Of a stretch of 64,000 nt of DNA, positions 27,601 to 37,351 are shown in pieces. This DNA comes from DHVE2 group archaeon (GTDB lineage Archaea > Thermoplasmatota > Thermoplasmata > Thermoplasmatales > Aciduliprofundaceae): assembly GCA_027023265.1 (NCBI GenBank), contig JALVVV010000049.1:1-64000 (forward strand), read 5' to 3'. The notes under the pieces were generated by a model. The model was not told where the DNA came from. It made no database searches and worked only from the letters and a program-made list of their open reading frames with translations. A program made the translations under genes and the position numbers. The stretch's first letter is position 1. Each line of letters starts with the position of its first letter.

Positions 27601-27638
27601 TAGAAAAACTGAAGGAAACGGTTGATGGAAAGCTTTAA
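24618..27638 (+). CDS. Non-catalytic IleRS-like protein fused to HhH, zinc ribbon and DUF835
   Basis: A 1006-residue soluble protein. Residues about 80-320 resemble the CP1 editing region of isoleucyl-tRNA synthetase (LYNNGKLRIVTRKSYYCRRC, then NETWIAPTDMKD), with zinc knuckles C101/C104, C247/C250, C287/C290 and C303/C306. Residues about 395-560 match the IleRS anticodon-binding domain (DNWILYRTEQV at 422; RKERGIPRREPLKKVV at 532). Residues about 665-730 match the IleRS C-terminal tRNA-contact domain (VNEVIRRINYMRKDIDMD). I find neither a HIGH nor a KMSKS motif, so aminoacylation is unlikely. The tail adds a helix-hairpin-helix domain (765-815), a CPFC/CPHC zinc ribbon (831-848) and a DUF835 domain (865-1000). 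TATA sequence gatatatat lies 25 bases upstream of the ATG. The domain calls rest on pattern recognition only. Confidence 0.8.
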   Translation: MISMSGQIFTYPIENKVTREVIDELVHYSTYKRFKRILGEDVNINVVTYGLRDEDYEAIKKIDGEFNIIKAEEYIGELDNLIEELYNNGKLRIVTRKSYYCRRCNAHYSKDEVKEEEIDEVYNIVRVRIGRRLYFIDKIKKGYDPVGLAISDNEDLIYVEMGNETWIAPTDMKDVLINKIEVPEQEIKTGKFRDITRDTKIVKYVAVGNYHTGYLTKRDVDEYNLKKRISSYSVIYSVTFKVKRLVCPKCGDVLKEEEIPKLYLKDEKISIEISSDSGAYRMPILYCNSCGHFEYGDEQVKNCPMCGNVMERPFFYSPSFITVGAYYSMGSGEGVAFLHEKRQKYRIINEFLKANNKKISDSTYIIRSKYPEEDIEQVLYLLKNRGLVGDNANKIRKLKNVLENLKKYIEIYGKSEPRDIIDNWILYRTEQVKKGFISRANNGNFKDAFHLLYNFAVKDISRFYVSMRRKESILEEPILDALRMFLVFDQEFSEEYLSKMNAETIKIETAEVLEVKGMEIVRTIIRKIMKFRKERGIPRREPLKKVVFVSEKADTLKEFSDIIMRFTNVLVFYPTEKWEEMDVIIEPDVEAINRMYRSWAPKIAYLLKRKNIKDVMNALNVGGYTMGIEGFVVRITPDMVKFIEKVPKGYVKIESKYGDLYINTERDITTMRIRMVNEVIRRINYMRKDIDMDYDDVIDVSISSDNYILRILKGYTDEIKERTRARNVDFEYIEYAYVIEWPIMDFDVIIGINPLFKKWVIKAFMSIPGIAENKAETLFQMGYGSVYELMQASPTDLAEIPGFSMSFANKIKEYLFSTAFKPKKENGKEVCPFCGTELSEDDDFCPHCGAPIRVEMEKKEGISEGKIYLAWGDFSKVASIVTSSYKDEKKVLITKEDPDTVKKEYNLKNTSVIWISYVPMGKNIKPKDLESLKAAIIKSLEKGAKIVMWDAFDFMVAINGFDTINDFIKELKEEIKNANAIMLFNVEELEDDKEIEKLKETVDGKL

Positions 27639-28003
27639 TCGGGGATAATCACCCTATCCTTTTCTATTTTCACCAGCATACCCGGCTTTATCAAGGATAT
27701 GTCTATACTATCCACCGTCGGTATCTCCGCTATTATTGAGCCTGCCACCACAATTGGCTCGGCATTTTCAACAATTATCCCCGCTGGAGCCGTGTTGTAA
27801 TATCTAAGGGCGTAGATGGTGTATGAACCAACCGTGCTTCCTGCTCCTCTGGGAAAAACAAGGATTTTGTCCTTTACCTTACCACAACCTTCCACAGTCC
27901 CTTTTTTCGCGTCTACGTCCCCGAGAATAACTACGGGCTTTTCGCATTTAACTGCTTCTCCCTCCACCACTCCTGGATATATCACCTTACCCTGTATAAT
28001 CAT
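27635..28003 (-). CDS. AcnX small subunit (DUF126), phosphomevalonate dehydratase small subunit
   Basis: A 122-residue swivel-type domain protein (AcnX small-subunit family) with the conserved loop PRGAGSTVGSY and APAGIIVENAEPIVVAGSI. With the large subunit encoded just upstream it should form archaeal phosphomevalonate dehydratase, which makes trans-anhydromevalonate 5-phosphate in the modified archaeal mevalonate pathway. The start overlaps the large-subunit stop by four bases. Its 3' end overlaps the convergent IleRS-like gene by four bases. Confidence 0.92.
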   Translation of the reverse strand: MIIQGKVIYPGVVEGEAVKCEKPVVILGDVDAKKGTVEGCGKVKDKILVFPRGAGSTVGSYTIYALRYYNTAPAGIIVENAEPIVVAGSIIAEIPTVDSIDISLIKPGMLVKIEKDRVIIPD

Positions 28004-29163
28004 TCAATCACACTCCTCAATAAAGTGTACATGTCGCGAACCACAACGTTAGCACCACCAAACTTTTCCTTGCGCAGATAGAAAGCAGCCTTTCCAGAAT
28101 TTGTTCCAATATAACTGTATATTTTTCCGGCATTGCTTACCACCACGCATGTATCTTTCATCACCTTGCCCCCAAATTTGCGTATAACATTCACGTATTC
28201 CTCGCTTCTATCCATGACGCTTTTGGCAGCGAAAATCCACAACTCCACGCCTCTTTTTTTCTTTTTACCATCTAAAAACTCAGCAATCTTTCTCAACTCC
28301 TCACGCGAAACATGAGGGCAACCTATGGCCACCAACTCAACATCCACAGGAGCTCCTTTGAACTCCTCAATGTCATCTCTACCTACAGTTATCCGTTCCA
28401 CGTCATCACTCAAAGCACCCCTGTACTCCGGCGTGATGCCTTCCACATGGTACAGTGCTATGCTCCCGGAAGCAGCCATGGCGGCACCCATCAACTTAAA
28501 GTCTGTGCAATCACCCCTTATTCTAAGGTATGGCACCCCGTCCAATGCAGAACCCACAAATAACCCGATAAGCGGAAAATCCTCGCCTTCAGGCTCGAAC
28601 TTCACATCTACAATGTGCGTTGCTTTTCTATTTTCCTTGATATGATAACCGTACTCTGGCGTTTTTCCAATGACCGCCGATGCAAGTGCACTTACAGAAC
28701 CCTCCCTGTTCGTTCTTGCACCAATGATGGAGTTGGCATATATAACCGCAGAACTCTCCGCCCATGCAATATGCTCACCAAAATCTGGAACATTATCGTA
28801 ATAATAGGGAGTGCAGGTCATCGTGGGCTTTATTCCCATGTCCATATATGCTTTTATTATCTCCATCTGCTTTTTATACATTTCCTCATCAACATGTAGC
28901 TCTTTTAAATAATCGTCATCGAATGCAAGGGGATTTAGAGTGGCGGGAACGGACACACGAACTCCGCGCAAGCTCTTTAAAAAATGCAACCCAGCATCAC
29001 CTATTGTCCTGTACGATACGCCGGATATCTGAGCGGATTTGACAGGTATGAGTCGCTCCGCTCCAAATATGTCCCCCATCTTTACAAGAATGAGCATCAT
29101 CTTCTCGTAACCAGCACCCAAATCGCCATCAAGTACCTTTTCCTCTTCCCTTGTAAGATACAT
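28000..29163 (-). CDS. AcnX large subunit, phosphomevalonate dehydratase large subunit
   Basis: A 387-residue aconitase-X catalytic subunit. The opening MYLTREEEKVLDGDLG, the ligand region TCTPYYYDN, WAESSAVIYANSIIGARTNREG (substrate and cluster region) and AIGCPHVSREELRKIAEF are characteristic. The 4Fe-4S ligands should come from cysteines in TCTPYY, GCPH and KDTCVVVSNAGK. The product feeds isopentenyl phosphate and then archaeal lipid synthesis, which fits the several lipid operons in this window. It follows purH by 12 bases on the same strand. Confidence 0.92.
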   Translation of the reverse strand: MYLTREEEKVLDGDLGAGYEKMMLILVKMGDIFGAERLIPVKSAQISGVSYRTIGDAGLHFLKSLRGVRVSVPATLNPLAFDDDYLKELHVDEEMYKKQMEIIKAYMDMGIKPTMTCTPYYYDNVPDFGEHIAWAESSAVIYANSIIGARTNREGSVSALASAVIGKTPEYGYHIKENRKATHIVDVKFEPEGEDFPLIGLFVGSALDGVPYLRIRGDCTDFKLMGAAMAASGSIALYHVEGITPEYRGALSDDVERITVGRDDIEEFKGAPVDVELVAIGCPHVSREELRKIAEFLDGKKKKRGVELWIFAAKSVMDRSEEYVNVIRKFGGKVMKDTCVVVSNAGKIYSYIGTNSGKAAFYLRKEKFGGANVVVRDMYTLLRSVIE

Positions 29164-29175
29164 TCACTCATCACC

Positions 29176-30645
29176 TCAGTGCCTGAACACGCGGTATCCT
29201 GTGAAAACCATTGCCATATCATGCTCGTCAACAGCGCTTATCACATCTTCATCACGTATGGAACCGCCGGGCTGAATAATGGCAGTTATTCCAGCTTCGA
29301 ATGCCTCATCTATTCCATCTCTAAACGGGAAGAACGCATCGGAGGCCATGACCCCTCCAGCCGCTCTATCTCCCGCCTTTAACCGCGCAATCCTGACAGA
29401 GTCCACCCGGCTCATCTGTCCGGCACCCACACCCACAACCATACCATCCTTTGCAAACACTATGGCATTGCTCTTGACATGCTTGACAATTTTCCACGCA
29501 AAAAGCATGTCCTTTATCTCGCTATCACATGGCTCTCTCCGGGATACAACCCTGTAATTGTCCAACTTTTTATCGTTCCATTCCTGCACTAAAAATCCAA
29601 AACCAAGCTGCCTTACTTCAAAAGCCTCAGACCTTCTATTTTTCATTTCAATTACTCTCAAATTCTTCTTCTTTTTGAGCAGTTCCAGAGCATCCTCGGA
29701 GTAACCCGGAGCAACCACCACTTCAACAAACTTTTTTTTGAGAAGTTCAGCAGTCTCCAGATTCAGAGTTCTGTTGAAAGCCACGATGCTACCGTAAGCG
29801 GACATGGGGTCACCTGCCCACGCTCTTTCAAACGCATCTGCCAGGTCATTTCCTACCGCGGCACCACAAGGGTTTGCGTGTTTCACCACAGCCACGGCCG
29901 GCTCTTCAAACTCTGAAACTATGGAATACGCAGAATCCATATCGTATAAATTATTGAAAGACAGTTTTTTTCCGTGATGCTGTACGAACGAATTGGTATT
30001 ACTATAAAAAGCACCTTTCTGGTGTGAATTCTCGCCATATCTGAGCATGTCCTTCATTGGTCTGGCTAATAAAAGATACTCCGGCAAACCATCGCGGAAA
30101 CGAGAATACAAAGTATTGTATATCATAGAATCATATGAAGCGGTTAGTGCAAAGGCTCTTAAAGCGTATTCCCGGCGCTTCTCAATGTCGAATTTTCCAG
30201 ATTTTAGAAGGGTAACTACTTCATCGTACTGCTCCACACAGGACACCACTATGACGCGATTGTAATTTTTGGCGGCAGCCCGCAGTAGAGCCACACCCCC
30301 TATATCAATATTCTCTATGAGCTCGTCCTCACCTGCATTTATGTACCTTTCAAACGGATAGAGATTAACAACCACCATGTCTATTGGCTTGATTTCGCTC
30401 CCTTCCAAATCATGATAACCTTTTGCAAGAATGCCCCCATGTATTGCAGGATGAAGGGTTTTAACTCGGCCATTTAAAATTTCCGGGAAACCGGTAATAT
30501 CTTCCACCTTTGTAACTTTTATACCTCTTTCCGCAAGAAACTTATAAGTTCCCCCCGTAGATATAATTTCGTGACCCATATCTACCAATGCCCTTGCAAA
30601 TCTATCTATGTTGCTCTTGTCTGAAACGCTCATCAGCACGTTCAT
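29176..30645 (-). CDS. purH: Bifunctional AICAR transformylase / IMP cyclohydrolase
   Basis: It performs the last two steps of IMP synthesis. The N-terminal MGS-like cyclohydrolase domain (STGGTYKFLAERGIKV; GRVKTLHPAIHGGILA) and the C-terminal transformylase domain (KHANPCGAAVG, SNAIVFAKDGMVVGVGAGQMSRVDS, AFFPFRDG) are both intact over 489 residues. I start at the ATG at 30645, giving MNVLMSVSDKS. The longer frame to 30915 would run across the divergent archease gene and adds a Cys/His-rich, low-quality N-terminus. Many euryarchaea use PurO/PurP instead, so this bacterial-type fusion may have been acquired. Confidence 0.96.
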   Translation of the reverse strand: MNVLMSVSDKSNIDRFARALVDMGHEIISTGGTYKFLAERGIKVTKVEDITGFPEILNGRVKTLHPAIHGGILAKGYHDLEGSEIKPIDMVVVNLYPFERYINAGEDELIENIDIGGVALLRAAAKNYNRVIVVSCVEQYDEVVTLLKSGKFDIEKRREYALRAFALTASYDSMIYNTLYSRFRDGLPEYLLLARPMKDMLRYGENSHQKGAFYSNTNSFVQHHGKKLSFNNLYDMDSAYSIVSEFEEPAVAVVKHANPCGAAVGNDLADAFERAWAGDPMSAYGSIVAFNRTLNLETAELLKKKFVEVVVAPGYSEDALELLKKKKNLRVIEMKNRRSEAFEVRQLGFGFLVQEWNDKKLDNYRVVSRREPCDSEIKDMLFAWKIVKHVKSNAIVFAKDGMVVGVGAGQMSRVDSVRIARLKAGDRAAGGVMASDAFFPFRDGIDEAFEAGITAIIQPGGSIRDEDVISAVDEHDMAMVFTGYRVFRH

Positions 30646-30728
30646 ATGGCCCCATGGATTTGGATAAATTAATACTTGCGGATAAACAATAAAGGAAAAG
30701 CTTAAAGCGTACCTGCGAATTACTATAT

Positions 30729-31166
30729 ATGGATGATGAGCACAGCACCAAGCCATACGAAGTGCTGGAGCACACGGCGGATATAGGAATCCTGGTGAGA
30801 GGAAAGCGTGTTGAGGAATTATTCGAAAAAGCAGCGTACGCGATGTTTGATTTGATAACGGACATAGAAAAAGTATATGCCGTTGGAAAGTACAGAGTGC
30901 GCATAGAATCGCCAACTTTAGAAGACCTTTTAGTGGATTACCTGTCAGAATTGCTATACGTTTACAGTGTGGAGTTTGTTCTAATGAGTGATTTCAATGT
31001 GATAATTCACAAAAGAGATGAAAACTACACGTTATCAGGAGTGGCGCTTGGAGAGCCTATAGACAAGAGCAGACACAACATAAAAATGGAAATCAAGGCT
31101 GTCACATATCACGAGCTGGAAATAAATTTAAAAGAAGGATACGCAAAGGTTTTGTTTGACATTTAA
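30729..31166 (+). CDS. Archease (RtcB RNA ligase cofactor)
   Basis: A 145-residue archease: EVLEHTADIGILVRGKRVEELFEKAA at the start (HTAD metal-site motif), LVDYLSELLYVYSVE in the middle, and VTYHELEINLKEGYAKVLFDI at the end with the last conserved aspartate. It activates the RtcB tRNA-splicing ligase by promoting guanylylation; RtcB is not in the window. It is divergent from purH across an 83-base shared promoter region and overlaps the convergent KaiC-like gene by four bases. Confidence 0.94.
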   Translation: MDDEHSTKPYEVLEHTADIGILVRGKRVEELFEKAAYAMFDLITDIEKVYAVGKYRVRIESPTLEDLLVDYLSELLYVYSVEFVLMSDFNVIIHKRDENYTLSGVALGEPIDKSRHNIKMEIKAVTYHELEINLKEGYAKVLFDI

Positions 31167-31870
31167 CCCTGCTCAAATATGGGGCCAAGAATGTTTAGCT
31201 TGCCTTCCCTAAATTCAAAGGCAAATTTTTCCATGCTGTGTTCAGAAGTGCGCATCTTCTCAACCTGTAGATACCTCACCAGCCTGCCGCGAGAACGGTC
31301 CACACCAAGGTGAATGATACCATCAACCAAAAATCCCTCGTTGCCAAGGTATGACACTCCACCCCCAAGCTGCTCTTCCATGATTATGAAAGAATACAAA
31401 TTGTACCCGTGTAGCGTGCGCATGAAATAGAACATCTGCTGTCTCAGATTGTTAGTATTTGGCATTATGGAATACAGAGCACCCAAGGAATCCAGGGTAA
31501 AGAAAGAAAACTTATCCTTCATTTCCTCCTTGAAATGCACAATCATTTTTTCAATAAGTGAAAGATAATCCACCTTCTCGTTCTCACCCAGAAGAAGGTC
31601 CATTTCTCTCAAGTCACTAATATCAGAAACCTGCATGTTTCTGGTCAATTTTATGCCCAGACTTTCCATGTTTGCAAGATGTGAATCCACAGGCTCTTCC
31701 AGGGTGGTATACAACCCGAACTCGCCGGTCTGGGTTAGATAATGAGTCATTACCGTGTATGCAAAAGTGGTCTTCATCGAGCCGGGAGGACCCACTATCA
31801 AGATGACCTTTGGCTTGTTTACATCCTTTGCAAATATTTTTTCTAATCCAGGAACAGAATGGAAGAGCAT
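31163..31870 (-). CDS. KaiC-like RecA-superfamily ATPase (third copy)
   Basis: A 235-residue ATPase with Walker A GPPGSMKTT, GEFGLYTTLEEPVDSHLANMESLGI after it, and a Walker B-like segment FSFFTLDSLGALY. The C-terminal core strand is LVRYLQVEKMRTSEHSMEKFAFEF, as in KaiC/GvpD-like proteins. It is distinct from the tandem pair at 4151-5628. A 15-bp perfect palindrome (catatt-tac-aatatg) overlaps its start codon. Function unknown; possibly signalling. Confidence 0.85.
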   Translation of the reverse strand: MLFHSVPGLEKIFAKDVNKPKVILIVGPPGSMKTTFAYTVMTHYLTQTGEFGLYTTLEEPVDSHLANMESLGIKLTRNMQVSDISDLREMDLLLGENEKVDYLSLIEKMIVHFKEEMKDKFSFFTLDSLGALYSIMPNTNNLRQQMFYFMRTLHGYNLYSFIIMEEQLGGGVSYLGNEGFLVDGIIHLGVDRSRGRLVRYLQVEKMRTSEHSMEKFAFEFREGKLNILGPIFEQG

Positions 31871-31882
31871 ATTTACAATATG
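31868..31882 (-). promoter_or_regulatory. Palindrome overlapping the start of the KaiC-like gene
   Basis: The sequence catatttacaatatg is a perfect 6-bp inverted repeat around tac; its left arm contains the ATG (on the minus strand). A TATA-like tattaaatc sits about 20 bases further upstream. A protein bound here would cover the transcription start, but short A+T-rich palindromes can occur by chance. Confidence 0.3.
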
Positions 31883-31934
31883 GAAATCAAGGATTTAATA
31901 CTTTTCATAATTTCGTATTATTCCCCAGAAAAAG

Positions 31935-32579
31935 CTACATTTCAAGCAGAATAGCAGGGAGGTACATGAAAAATGACATTGCAAGCTGATTAGAAAAATT
32001 GTCATTTGGAGGCACGTTGAAAAACTCCACCACGGTGCCGACCACCGAGCCCAAAATTGCATAAGGCAATGGCACAAACAATATGAATACGGCAAAAGCG
32101 GAAAAGAAAAACGCCAGACTCCCCTCCAGACTCTTGGAATTTTTGAATCTGTGCTTTCCAAAGCTCTTTCCAACGATGGCTGCAAGAGCATCGCTTATGG
32201 TCGCCACGACTATCGTCGCCATTGCAATTTCTTTAGGAAAGAACATTACATTAATCATAGCTGCAACGGTAAAATAGATATGTGCACCTATGCAATTTTC
32301 CTCTTCGGCCCGGGTAATCTCCCTGATTTTACTATCTACCATCTCAAACCCTTTGCTAATAACCTTGAAAACTTCTTCGTTGAAGAGAGGCCTGATTCCC
32401 TCTATAATTTTCTGCGTAGTATCCCGGGAAATCCTGTAAGGTTCAATCATAAAAAATGCCACTAAAAAGATTGCCGTGAGCAAGAGTGTGATTTCCTTTC
32501 CAAAATAGAAATAGGAAACGGGTATGAGCAAACCGCCGAGATGAAGCGTTTTCCTTAATGCCTCGGATTTCAGGCTCAC
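31935..32579 (-). CDS. Dolichol/phytol kinase-like (CDP-alcohol or SEC59-type) membrane protein
   Basis: A 214-residue membrane protein with 5-6 helices. It opens with SEALRKTLHLGGLLIPV and contains the family signature ATISDALAAIVGKSFGKHRFKNSKSLEGSLAFF, shared by dolichol kinase, phytol kinase and phosphatidate cytidylyltransferase-like proteins. A role in CTP-dependent phosphorylation of a polyprenol for N-glycosylation is plausible for archaea but unproven. Its start lies close to, and divergent from, the PEF-tailed surface protein. Confidence 0.85.
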   Translation of the reverse strand: MSLKSEALRKTLHLGGLLIPVSYFYFGKEITLLLTAIFLVAFFMIEPYRISRDTTQKIIEGIRPLFNEEVFKVISKGFEMVDSKIREITRAEEENCIGAHIYFTVAAMINVMFFPKEIAMATIVVATISDALAAIVGKSFGKHRFKNSKSLEGSLAFFFSAFAVFILFVPLPYAILGSVVGTVVEFFNVPPNDNFSNQLAMSFFMYLPAILLEM

Positions 32580-32674
32580 ACAATATTAAAGTTTTAGGAG
32601 TTAATAATACTTTCCATATCGCCTTCACGGTATTTGCAGAACCGTTTTATACATGCAAAAGTATATGTAAGCAG

Positions 32675-35766
<3,092 letters not shown>

Positions 35767-35798
35767 TCAGGCAAAGTGCGGGGAGTGTGTACCGAAAA

Positions 35799-35822
35799 AA
35801 ATTAAATAAATCTAAATAATTT
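35799..35822 (+). promoter_or_regulatory. Imperfect palindrome in the promoter of the DtxR-family gene
   Basis: An A+T-rich stretch of 24 bases with inverted symmetry (outer arms aaatta / taattt, inner matches ta and at) lies 8 bases before the GTG start at 35830, followed directly by a ttaggt half-site (35821-35826). It covers the position where the TATA box and transcription start should be, so autoregulation is possible. The A+T-rich composition makes chance symmetry likely. Confidence 0.3.
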
Positions 35823-35829
35823 AGGTGCT

Positions 35830-36198
35830 GTGAAAGAAATCCGAGAGACATACATTGAAAGGATGTACGAACTCAAAAAAAAGAAGGGATACATAAGAGC
35901 AATTGACCTGGCAAGATACATGAACGTGAAACCTTCCAGCATAACAGAAATGCTCCAGAAACTATCAAAGGAGGGGTACGTGAAATACGAAAAATACAGA
36001 AATGTAGACTTAACCGACAAGGGATTGCGCCTGGCAAAAGAACTGGAAAAAAAGCATAATGCGATTAAAAAGCTGTTCATCAGTCTGGGAGTAAGTGAAG
36101 AAATCGCAAACAAAGATGCATGCGTTATAGAGCACCTGATAAGCGAAGAAACCGCAAAAAAGATAATGGAGTTTGCCGATTCACAAGGCAATGATTGA
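35830..36198 (+). CDS. DtxR/MntR-family metal-dependent transcription regulator
   Basis: A 122-residue regulator. The N-terminal winged helix (RETYIERMYELKKKKGYIRAIDLARYMNVKPSSITEMLQKLSKEGYVKYEKYRNVDLT) is typical of DtxR/MntR/IdeR; the dimerisation helices (EELEKKHNAIKKLFISLGVSEEIANKDACVIEHLIS) carry a Cys-x2-Glu-His metal-site pattern (DACVIEHLIS). There is no C-terminal SH3-like domain, so it is MntR-sized. Candidate target: the ZnuA-like gene at 47825, whose promoter has a ttaggt/acctaa palindrome like classic DtxR boxes. The start is GTG at 35830. The 3' end overlaps the YggS gene. (Motif pieces shown are read directly; metal identity is not.). Confidence 0.9.
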   Translation: MKEIRETYIERMYELKKKKGYIRAIDLARYMNVKPSSITEMLQKLSKEGYVKYEKYRNVDLTDKGLRLAKELEKKHNAIKKLFISLGVSEEIANKDACVIEHLISEETAKKIMEFADSQGND

Positions 36199-36826
36199 AG
36201 AAAACATCAAAATATTGCTAAAAGAACTGCCACCTCACGTGGCCCTGTTAGCTGCAACCAAAAAAAGAAGTGTGGATGAAATCAAAAGGGCAATTAACGC
36301 AGGAGTCAGGCTAATTGGCGAGAATTACGTGCAGGAGGCTGCTAAAAAGAAAGAGCATATAAATGAGAAGGTAGAATGGCATCTCATAGGCCATTTGCAA
36401 AGGAACAAGGTAAAAAAAGCATGCGAGATTTTTGACGTGATTGAATCGGTGGATTCCATTAAAATAGCAACGGAATTAAGCAGAAAATGCGGTATATTGG
36501 AGAAAAAAATGCCGGTTATGATAGAAATAAATTCTGGAAGAGAAGAGAACAAAACGGGCATCTTTCCGGAAGATGCGGAAAAGCTTGCCGAAGAAATAGA
36601 TGCTCTTGATAATCTTGAGTTAATAGGTGTAATGACGATGGGGCCCGCAGTGGAAGGAGAAGAAATAAGGAAGTATTTTAGAATCACCCGCGAAATTTTT
36701 GAATCTTTGAAAGATAAGTACAACATAAAATATCTATCAATGGGAATGACAGACTCCTGGAAGATTGCCGTGGAAGAAGGGGCAAATATAGTGAGAATAG
36801 GGAGGGGTATATTTGGACCAAGATGA
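36191..36826 (+). CDS. YggS/PLPBP-family pyridoxal-phosphate-binding protein
   Basis: A 211-residue alanine-racemase-like TIM barrel involved in PLP homeostasis. Signatures: LLAATKKRSVDEI with the PLP-binding Lys, LIGENYVQEAAKK, WHLIGHLQRNKVKKA, NSGREENKTGI, GVMTMGP, LSMGMTDSWKIAVEEGANIVRIGRGIFG. I start at the ATG at 36191, overlapping the end of the DtxR gene by eight bases; the frame is open a little further upstream. The stop overlaps the Tsr3 start. DtxR, YggS and Tsr3 appear to form one transcription unit. Confidence 0.94.
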   Translation: MIEENIKILLKELPPHVALLAATKKRSVDEIKRAINAGVRLIGENYVQEAAKKKEHINEKVEWHLIGHLQRNKVKKACEIFDVIESVDSIKIATELSRKCGILEKKMPVMIEINSGREENKTGIFPEDAEKLAEEIDALDNLELIGVMTMGPAVEGEEIRKYFRITREIFESLKDKYNIKYLSMGMTDSWKIAVEEGANIVRIGRGIFGPR

Positions 36827-37325
36827 CATCAGATTGCACGTGCTGCATCTCAACCAGGATGACCCAAAAAAATGCACGGCAAAGAAACTGGCAAGGTTCG
36901 GATTCGCTCACCTTACCTCAAACAAATACAAGATACCCGCAGGGAGCATAATTCTATCTCCGTTCACCAGGAGAGTTGTTTCCCCCGCCGATAGGAGAAC
37001 AGCCGAGCGAAGGGGGATAACCGTAGTGGACTGCTCATGGCAACACGCGCGTGAGGTGTTTTGGAGCCTTCGTGGAAATTTTCGCCGCCTACCATTCCTG
37101 GTTCCAGTTAACCCGGTGAATTACGGACATCCGGGGCAGTTGAGCAGCGCAGAGGCTCTGGCAGCGACCCTTTACATAATAGGATACAAGGAGCAGGCAA
37201 AAAAAATAATGAGCATATTCAAGTGGGGCCCAAATTTCTTCGTGATGAACAAAGAACCATTAGAAGCGTACTCAGGTTGCAAATCATGGGAAGAAGTGCT
37301 GAACGAAGAGAGAGATTTCATTTAG
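36813..37325 (+). CDS. tsr3: Tsr3 rRNA aminocarboxypropyltransferase
   Basis: A 170-residue Tsr3 homologue that transfers the aminocarboxypropyl group of SAM to an rRNA pseudouridine near the decoding site (m1acp3 or acp3 modification in archaea). Signatures are DDPKKCTAKKLARFG, ILSPFTRRVVSPAD, VVDCSWQHAREVFW, RRLPFLVPVNPVNYGHPGQLSSAEALAA and FKWGPNFFVMNKEPLEAY. Start TTG at 36813, overlapping the YggS gene by 14 bases. Confidence 0.95.
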   Translation: MDQDDIRLHVLHLNQDDPKKCTAKKLARFGFAHLTSNKYKIPAGSIILSPFTRRVVSPADRRTAERRGITVVDCSWQHAREVFWSLRGNFRRLPFLVPVNPVNYGHPGQLSSAEALAATLYIIGYKEQAKKIMSIFKWGPNFFVMNKEPLEAYSGCKSWEEVLNEERDFI

Positions 37326-37351
37326 TCAAGGAAAAAATACTGCTATGAGCA

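Noticed and set aside
30646-30915. N-terminal extension of purH by 90 residues
   Set aside because: It would overlap the divergent archease gene, adds a sequence unlike PurH, and the family start MNVLMSVSDKS with a TATA box about 25 bases upstream is at 30645.
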